Below, in pieces: positions 56,557 through 64,000 of a stretch of DNA of 64,000 nt (the first letter of the stretch is position 1; every line of letters starts with the position of its first letter). The position numbers and the translations under genes are program-made. Under the pieces are notes generated by a model. It saw only the letters and a list, made by a program, of their open reading frames with translations, had not been told where the DNA came from and ran no database searches. Source of the DNA: Parelaphostrongylus tenuis (taxonomy: Eukaryota > Nematoda > Chromadorea > Rhabditida > Metastrongylidae); NCBI GenBank assembly GCA_019055375.1, contig JAHQIW010000155.1, positions 124,001-188,000 on the forward strand. Direction: 5' to 3'.

Positions 56557-57340
56557 TAAGGTAGCAGCCTCGAAAAGGCCTTAAGCATTCTCACAAACTG
56601 TCTACGCTGTGTTCACCCAACTACACTTTCTCTCATAAAGACAGCTCCTAAGGGAAGGCTGACCTAGCTTACTTACTGGATATTGAGAAAAGAATAACTG
56701 AAGACTCAAGGCATCAAAGGGGTTTAGAAATTTTGTCTCCAAACGCTTCTCGCAGCAGTAAAAATCATTCTTAACACATACGGCCATTCCTACTTTAGCG
56801 TGGAAGGCCGGGCGACTACGTCTATGCCGTACATTTCTTCACGTGTGATGAGTACTGAGAAATCCATCGCCAAAAAACTTTGGTGAATCACTAAAAGTAG
56901 AGAATAGCTTTTCACAGAGTGGCACACTTTTTACGGTTTAGTTTTCTACTCAGTCGCTGCAGCTCAATACAAAAAAAAAAAATGGTGAATAGATTTCTTT
57001 GGTTGAAATAAAAACAAGCGATCGCAAACAATTTTACTGAAAATTAACGTATGCGATCACTCTTTTTCTGAGTGTCAACTATGATGCTCTCCTCCTTGGT
57101 CCGTTCTAAATTCTATATCAAAACATAAAACGTCTAACCTTGCAACAGGTGGTGTCTTACATCAAAAAACATCGTGCTCGTGAAAACATTTACTTTACAA
57201 ATTACTATACGACTTGACAGAACTGTAATTAAGCAGGGTCATGAAATATAACACAACATCACGAAACCCATAACTTTGATCAAACTATAAATTATCTCTG
57301 TTATATAGAAAGAGAATAAAACAGTACTAATTCAAATCTT

Positions 57341-57560
57341 TGAAGACAGGACACAGGAAAACTAACTATATCAACACAAGACCTGGATCTGCTTCAGCGA
57401 CTACAGATGGCGTCGATATGACTGTCATAAAGAAGTTGCAAGAAGATTGCACGGTAACTGTGAATAGGAATTCTACAGAAGACCACTTAGTTAGAGTTTC
57501 AATGGATAAACTGGATGCAGTCGATATCTCAGAGGAGGCAAGTTACAAATAACAAAAGCA
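57341..57560 (+). other. Unidentified open segment with downstream AATAAA
   Basis: Open for about 69 codons to a TAA near 57550: KTGHRKTNYINTRPGSAS, DGVDMTVIKKLQEDCTVTV, STEDHLVRVSMDKLDAVD. AATAAA follows at about 57577. There is no ATG and only a weak acceptor (CTTTGAAG). It could be the last exon of the unidentified gene at 50.7 kb or a retroelement remnant. It converges on scm-1. Confidence 0.25.
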
Positions 57561-57830
57561 AAGAAACGATTAGATGCAATAAAAAGAGATTTGGACCAAG
57601 GTGCAGAAAACGGTGGAAACAGAGCTGAATGGTAGCATACATGGATGATGCTCCACCTCATGATAATCGTAGATACACAAAGCCAGCATATTGAACAAGA
57701 GGAATGGAGGCTCGCCGTTCTTGTGAATAGATTTTGCTCCAAGATATTCGACTAAATATGGACAAACACTGTGTAGTTACATTCTCATGTGGACAAGTGT
57801 TGCAACGGGTTATATAACCAACCCACAGGA

Positions 57831-60800
57831 TCAAAAACGTCCTTGACTGGCTTGCTGAAAAGCTGCACCAGCAGCTGCCGTCGAAGCGGCTGTGGCAGCT
57901 GCTCGGACATTTCTATCCGAAATAACACCATTTGTGAATTCTTGACGGGCTTTGTCGATTGAGAATCCGGATCCCCTGCAATTTGAAAATATAGTAATCA
58001 GAAACTAGACCAGTCCACCGTTCAATACTAGATTTGCACGGAATATTTGCCTATTCTCGTAGAGCCTCGGTTGGTAACATGAATTCATGAACCAAGTGTT
58101 TAGTAGGAATTGACCTTTTGAATCCAACTGTGAAATGTAATTTATGGCCTATTACGCATACATAAGCGACTTTTATCACCCAGCGTATTACGCACTAGAA
58201 TTGCTCTTCGGGACAAAGCATGGTATGAAGCATCGTTTCCAACCTGTCTAAAACCATATATAACCAATGACTTCTGATCTATTGCTTAATTCCTCTTATG
58301 GGCGCAGTAAATTTGACCCAAGAGGTGAAAAATAAGATCCAGGTCAATATAAGCAATAGCTTTACCTGTATAGCTTATGCACTCTTATGAGAGCATATAC
58401 CATACCGCAGAGTGCTGCAGTAAAACACAAAGCCGACACCATCATAATCAAAGCAATTGGGATCGAAACTAAAAATATTACGCGTTAGAAGATTGTCGGG
58501 AGTCTAAGAGCAGCAAAGATGATTGAAAATGATAAAAAATAATAGGCCTCCAAAAGTCTCAATGGTATTGATCCATCCGCATGCATACGAGGAAACACCG
58601 AGCGTTTGAATAAGCGCGAAGAACGAGTGGAAAAACAATACGAAGAAAAACACCTAGAAAGATTTAGATGTCACTGAGTTTCAGAAGAAATTTCCTGATA
58701 AAGGTGACTATGAGTATGAAATGTGTCAAAGAAGACTAGCTTACCATAAAGTTGAAAGAAGAGTCATTACGGAATGCTTTGTAGACAGGACGAAACCAGA
58801 ACAAGAAAGAGCATGGTGAAAACAAGCAAAGTTGGATAATGGCCAGTAGTAGCTGACCAATGGGTCCTGAAAACAATCAAACTTAACCAGTAAGTGATTC
58901 ACAATCAAACGTAAAAGTGGTTACCTCCAGCAAAGAGCATGTAGAACAGAGAAGCAAGAACATTAACAGAGAGCGCAAGAACATACATCAAAAAGACGTA
59001 ATATACCAGAGTTACAGTCTTTTGAAACTGAACCGGTATCTCGACTTCTATGTCCTAAAAAAAATTTAAAACGTCAGAAAAAAGCAGAAACTTTACAAGA
59101 AAAAAGAGGCTGTCCAAGTGGAACACATGCTAATCCGATTTCGGGCGATAAGCACAGTATTTAGTGTTGATCTAATGTTGACAGAAACTTCCATAAATTC
59201 AAACTAGTTTTGATGGAGGTCTAAGGTGATTGCTCATGACTGAAAACTAGAGATCTTAATTAAATGAAAATCAAAAATTAACTCAAAACCAGGACTTAGA
59301 AATCCTCAAAATCCGTAACTGTTAACGTAACAAGAAACTCAACCTCAAACTGATATCAGTGCAATATCATTGTATGTATTCATTGTATGCTCCAAATTCG
59401 AGAAATGATAGACTAAAGAATCACTCTTATATGGGACAAAGACGAAGAATTTGTACCTGTTCCTTTATCAATACGTCGTTGAGCTAATACAAAACACCCA
59501 AAGCTGACATCCCTAAGAACCAAATCGTGGGAAAAGTACAAAATTCAGTGTCAGCCAAAAGAGACAATACAGAATTCCATGTCCAGTGTTGATTTTGTGA
59601 TAGTTATTCTATCACTACTTCAGATAGAACGAATGATTAGTCCGTTCTTGATTTAGTGAATGGAATGCCATGATTTATGAAAAATGAATCGAACGCTAGA
59701 AGAACTGGGATCCGCACAACGAAGAAAGAACACTGCGAAGACGGATTAATAAAGTGCCAGATGTCATGATTTAGAAATCTAAAACTTAACCAGTTGCTAA
59801 CAGAAATACCAATCTCTGGTAACCGGACTCTCCTAGAAAATCTTCCAGAGAAAGAAGCAAAAAATCTAAATGAAAAAAAGGCTTTTGAAATCAAAAATAT
59901 GGAAGAGGAAAATGTAAAAATACGCATGTAGAAGCACTTCTCAAAGCAATTCCATGTTGACTCTAGAAAAGTAATTGAGTTCTGAATTCGTATGTTACTT
60001 TAACGGTATAAAAATGGATGAGAGATTACGTGAATGATTAGCGCATGACCCTGAATAAAGTGATAGGAGATCTTATCATGAAGTAAATTAAAAATTGATT
60101 GTACAACTTGACGAAACAAAAGCTAAAAACATAAGAAGATCTAATATATCCTGATTCTTCACTACGCATCGGATTAAGTAGGATTTCCGAAGATGTAAGA
60201 GGTCGGATAGATCTGTTTAACAATTCACACAGTGGCAAAAGTAGTAGCTCCGAAAGTCACAAAAAACTGATTAAGAACGACTGAACCTCACCTGATAAAA
60301 ACATGGTTCGATAGGGATAAATTTCGGGAGAGGCGGCCAGTTGTGAGGACGCGGTGCATCAGGTCCTATAACAATCTCGAAAGATATATCGCACAAAAAG
60401 AGGATAGAATTATTTCATTTGAAGTATTAAACAGAAACACACCAGACACTCCGGTATTAATATTTTGCTGCTGTTGTTGACGTCTGTTGAGCTCTTCTTC
60501 ACGTTGACGAAGTTCTCGTGACTTTCTTTCAAGTTCCTCTTGCTTACGAAAAAGCTCATCGCTCATAGTGACAGAGGGACCACCAAGTCCCGTCCCACTC
60601 TGTAGCGAGAATTTGATTACTTACTTTGCGAGGTATAAGAAATGTGCAGTAACTCTCAAAAACAAGAACTGGGATTTGTAAGAAACAATATGTAACAAAA
60701 CCAAGGGCATTTCGAGAGTAGCCAACAAAGACTTGTTCATGGAAAAAAAGAAATCAGGAAGTAGTATTGGAAAAATTGTGTTCGAGCTCTTTTTCGAAAA

Positions 60801-63800
60801 ACATGAAACTACAGCACCATTAGCAATACTTATGGAAAATCTAAGTAAATGAAACCGAGAGGATAATCAATAGCGCAGTGCCCCTCTATTCTGGCATGCC
60901 CCGAAACCAGATAAAAAAAAAAGGAAAAAGCTCTCCGCGTCGATCAATCTCCGAGGATGCGCCATGCGTTCGTCATCATCTTGCATCGCTTGATTGCATA
61001 TATGACCTTTACAACGACTCGCTATAGCCTACCGATGTATATTAAGTCAGCGCTGCTATCCTCTCACACAAGTCTGGTACTAATTCACCGACTCCGGAAT
61101 GGAAGGCTTGATGAGCTTCGAGCGCGAGATCGAACCATTGACCACTGATTGATGACCACCTATGTGTCGCAAAGCACGTCTAAACACTGCGCCATACGCC
61201 ATTCAAAATTCCAGGGCAATGTTTCCCACCGTTTCTTTTGCCAGATCCATAGAACTAGAAACGTACTGGATAGACATTATTGTGACTGTTGAAACGAAAC
61301 GAGAACAAAAGGACGGAGGTCCCTTCTTTCGCAACGCGAAATCCTGCTAAACTTCTCTGGTACTACCAGTAATAAAAAAAAAAGTGAATAACCTACCTGA
61401 TGAGTTGGTACTGTAGCGGTCCGGCCCTGGTTTGCGAAAGGATTGAATTCTTCCGTTGCATCTGGGACGGCAGCACTGCTATTCACAGCATCCCTTATTG
61501 ATGGATCCTAAAAGACAATTTGAAGAACACAATACCACTGCAAAATATTCGGAAAAAGCCACAAGGAACCACATCACTCGACAAGAGGTGGACAATTCAC
61601 AGAATGTTCTACGCCAGAGTACTGCAAGATAACAAGTCCATGAGTCCATGAGGATGTATGAAGGACGAATATTGAAGCATTTGGCGTTGATGAGTACCTC
61701 AGAGATGTATCCGCTTTTGACTTAATCATACAGCGCAGTTATTGAATGCATATTTGGTCTGCATAGTAACTCACACTGGTTACTGATAAATTGAGCCAGT
61801 GCTACAACTCCTACAAAAAATTTTTGGCACCAATAGGGCGAGTCCGGAAGAATGATGAGCCTGATACATGAGACACTGGATTGAACCAGCAACCACCTGC
61901 GTTGAGGGCACTTCAACCACTGCGCCAGGCGAGCCTCTACTCTATAAGCGTATCTTTCATATATACATGTATCTGTATATATACATATAAACATAGATAT
62001 ATACGTACATATACATATGTACATATACAAGTATGTACAGATGCTTACTTGGATATGTGTATATTGAATAATCTAAATTTTGCATAAAAAAGTATGAAAG
62101 GATGAAGCCATTTTTTACTGCGTTCGAGGTGATTGGATTCATATTTGGCTCTCCCAATTACTCGACGTAGCCACCCTCTGTATCGACTCAGTGCTGCTTA
62201 ACCTCCCAGACAAATCACCACTTTGATACCAGTTTGCCATCCACGGAAGGATGGACGGCTTGGCGAGCCACGAGTGCGTGGTTGAACCACTGACCTCGTG
62301 AGGGAAAAACAGCACCATTAACCACTGCGCCACATGCACTCTCAAAAATTCTATACCCATTGCGGTATCTGACACACATTCATTGTTTGCAATTTTTGAA
62401 CTTCACTATTTGTTCATTTAAAAAGGGAGAAACTCCTGTAAAACACTGTGCAGTTAGACACATTTGAAAATGATCAGAAAACAAATAAAACCAAATCTAT
62501 CTAAGTTAATAACATAAATTCAATTGCTAAAGGCTTTTGAACCCATAGCTGATAACTGTCACGAAGGTAGACAGCGGTCAAGTCAACAAAACTTTCTCAG
62601 CAGGATACGTGATTGGTACATTACTTTGTCACTTGAACTCAGTTTAGGCGGAACACCTGAGATACTTCTCTCAACATAAAAAACGGTCAGCATTCGCAGA
62701 TGATGTCCGTCATCATGATACTTGAATACTTGGATGGCCCGTCTTCATTGGTAGTGCGAGCCCCAGCACGTTAAAAATTACGCTGGTTTAGCTAATTTGT
62801 TCCCTGGAGTCCCAAGGTAAGTGTAACCTGGGCCTCCTCAGGTCGTCACCACATCAACGCAGTCGCAGGCCCTTGTGGATCAGATGAGTCTTGTGAGTGG
62901 AAACGTCGGATTCCTTTTCACTTTGGGTGGACCCGCTGCAGGGTTGAACAGGAACATCTCCCAGCCACAATGAGGCGGTAGACCGTTTGAGAGGACACCA
63001 TTCATCCAATTAGCACCTTGCCGGTCACATAAGGCTTATTTGGCGGAAACAAACTTGATACATGAATTCGTTCTAATGCAAAGAAAAAACTGCAACCTTC
63101 TGCTCAATCCAAGAAATGTCAAGCGAGAACATTCTCGTTCCTGGGTCGTATTAACATTTCATCAGTCACCGGGAAATTACCCTAAGGAGCTCGGAAACTC
63201 CACATGGGGAGGCTTCGTGGGATAATGACCAAAGTCACTATCGATCTTGTGATCTCGTCAGCCGGGCAGTTACCCTTTCTCGTCTTTTGCTAATATCTGT
63301 GAAGTTCCAGTCCCCACACTAAGAGTTAGCGACGACGAACGTTTTACACTCTATGTCCAGTGAAAATCTCACCAAACATGGAGTGTTGTACACTCGATTG
63401 CTCTTGGCTGATAAAGGATAAAGGATAAAGGATAAAGCTCTCGGCGTTGATCAATCCTTGAGGGATGCGCCATGCATTCGACTTCAATTTCTAACTTCGT
63501 TTGAGGTGATTGAATGCATATCTGGCCTTTACAATGACTCGCGGTGGCCTCCCGCTCAACCGAGTCAGTCCTGCTTATCCTCCCAGACAAGTCTGAGACC
63601 TGTCTGGTACCAATTTACCGACCCCGGAGGGATGGGTGGCTTGGTGAGCCATGAGCGCGAGATCGAACCATTGACCTCGTGTGCGACGCAGAGCACCTCT
63701 AACCACTGCGCCACATGCGCTCTCTTGGCTGGTATATTCAATAAATCATAAGTTTCGTTTCGAGTGTTTTCTTAAGACCTCTGCTCAAATTTCAATATGC

Positions 63801-64000
63801 CTGATAATCAATTGACAGACCATTGACATGCGTGGCTCAAATAATGATTATCAGGCATTTTGAAATCTGAGCAGTGGTCTTAAGAAAACACTCGAAACGA
63901 AAGTCACTATCGCTTTATAGACTATCTAGAGCAACACTGACCATAGAAAAATGCAAAAATCACAAACTCACAGCAAAGGGATCCGCGAATGGATTGCTAT
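57831..64000 (-). CDS. scm-1: Secretory carrier-associated membrane protein (SCAMP), 5' end off window
   Basis: Four-pass membrane protein of secretory and endocytic vesicles. Minus-strand exons, 5' to 3': 64000-63972 (partial), 61507-61397, 60599-60443, 60365-60292, 59054-58925, 58866-58745, 58653-58548, 58468-58366, 57975-57831 (TGA). All phases close, giving about 324 residues. Features in order: NPF motifs ([15 protein letters not shown]) that bind EH domains; coiled coil [41 protein letters not shown], the SCAMP signature before membrane span 1; four hydrophobic spans with [13 protein letters not shown] between spans 2 and 3 and [13 protein letters not shown] after span 3; an Ala-rich C-terminus. 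The 58469-58547 intron starts with GC (GGAG/GCCTAT). Only the first few N-terminal residues are missing. Confidence 0.96.
60926..61203 (-). repeat. tRNA-derived SINE, family A (minus)
   Basis: Full-length, in an scm-1 intron: tail AGGATGCGCCATGCGTTCG, body CACACAAGTCTGGTAC, B box rc GATCGAACCATTGACC, A box rc CACTGCGCCATACGCC. Confidence 0.75.
61682..61937 (-). repeat. tRNA-derived SINE, family A (minus), diverged
   Basis: GATTGAACCAGCAACCACC and CACTTCAACCACTGCGCCAGG mark the head; TTATTGAATGCATATTTGG the body. In the first visible scm-1 intron. Confidence 0.65.
61955..62062. repeat. TATACATA-rich low-complexity tract
   Basis: Degenerate TATA/CATA/GTACATATA repeats between two SINE A copies, similar to those in the LSG1 intron. 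Confidence 0.8.
62121..62345 (-). repeat. tRNA-derived SINE, family A (minus)
   Basis: Body GTCCTCCCAGACAAATC-like, CGGAAGGATGGACGGCTTGG and head (GTTGAACCACTGACCTCG, CCACTGCGCCACATGCAC). In scm-1 intron 1. Confidence 0.72.
63225..63408 (-). repeat. Repeat family C, copy 4 (hammerhead-bearing, decayed)
   Basis: Minus strand: TTTTCACTGGACATAGAGTG, AAACGTTCGTCGTCGC, TAACTCTTAGTGTGGGGACT, AAAAGACGAGAAAGGGTAAC, then CTGACGA (63255-63261) with helix II GATC/GATC. The GAAAC element is lost (GATAG). Confidence 0.6.
63430..63724 (-). repeat. tRNA-derived SINE, family A (minus), best-preserved copy
   Basis: The whole family unit is present: TTGATCAATCCTTGAGGGAT tail, TTCGTTTGAGGTGATTGAAT, ACAATGACTCGCGGTGGCCT, CCCAGACAAGTCTGAG, GATCGAACCATTGACCTCG B box and CACTGCGCCACATGCGC A box (all as read on the plus strand). 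A good reference copy for the family. Confidence 0.82.
63753..63902. mobile_element. MITE with TTTCGAGTG terminal repeats, copy 2
   Basis: 150 bp, nearly perfect palindrome: TTTCGTTTCGAGTGTTTTCT at the left and its inverse at the right, continuing inward through AAGACC, CTGCTCA.ATTTCAA.ATGCCTGATAATC. It is the best-preserved copy of the family also seen at 32.8 kb. Confidence 0.82.

Larger units (their letters stand above)
56300..56605. repeat. Repeat family D, two facing copies
   Basis: The left copy (about 56310-56400) and right copy (about 56470-56605, inverted) share with the 13.85 kb copy the CGCTTCAT(A/C)AGAGCCA block, TAGGATTC, GCCTTTT.GAG and CTCACAAA. Both contain a hammerhead-like core, on opposite strands. 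Confidence 0.6.

Noticed and set aside
63165..63205. Minus-strand CTGATGAAATG near 63.17 kb
   Set aside because: Helix II and GAAAC cannot be placed; it is next to family C but outside its conserved core.

Overview
The window looks like nuclear DNA from a parasitic strongylid (clade V, hookworm-type) nematode. The proteins that can be read (LSG1, RPL-27, EGL-30, emerin, an NLP-12/CCK-like precursor and SCAMP) are closest to Caenorhabditis-type versions. They are cut into small exons by AG-ended introns, many of them kilobases long and full of tRNA-derived SINEs, MITEs, mariner, RTE and Penelope-like debris. The species assignment is inference.

Layout. (1) 0.5-5.8 kb, plus strand: the 3' part of a circularly permuted ribosome-biogenesis GTPase (LSG1) followed 120 bp later by rpl-27, with the spacing and U-rich spacer of a trans-spliced operon. 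(2) 9.4-19.9 kb, plus: a complete eight-exon egl-30 (Gq alpha, 355 aa) with a 6 kb first intron. (3) 22.4-29.1 kb, minus: an emerin homologue (emr-1) with an N-terminal LEM domain, an acidic RYLS block and a C-terminal membrane anchor, spread over at least six exons. (4) 31.3-32.2 kb, plus: orphan exon-like pieces. (5) 32.6-39.7 kb: gene-poor and rich in palindromic MITEs. (6) 39.75-47.9 kb, plus: nlp-12, a CCK/sulfakinin-like neuropeptide precursor whose two exons lie either side of a 7.9 kb intron. (7) 50.7-52.9 kb, plus: a run of exon-like segments of an unidentified gene. (8) 53.0-55.3 kb: a dead mariner with an internally deleted Penelope-like retroelement inserted in it. (9) 57.8-64.0 kb, minus: nine exons of scm-1 (SCAMP), running off the right edge.

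The most unusual content is a set of hammerhead-ribozyme-like motifs in interspersed repeats. One family (C) has four copies whose helix II sequences differ but stay complementary. A second family (D) has three copies with covarying helix I. A solitary motif lies at 33.4 kb, and one sits in each inverted arm of the Penelope-like element. The window also holds about 27 recognisable copies of two tRNA-derived SINE families, often in head-to-head pairs, and a fold-back element made of two inverted mariner 5' ends.

The genes do not form one pathway. egl-30 and nlp-12 both act in neuromuscular signalling, scm-1 in membrane traffic, emr-1 at the nuclear envelope, and lsg-1/rpl-27 in the 60S ribosomal subunit.
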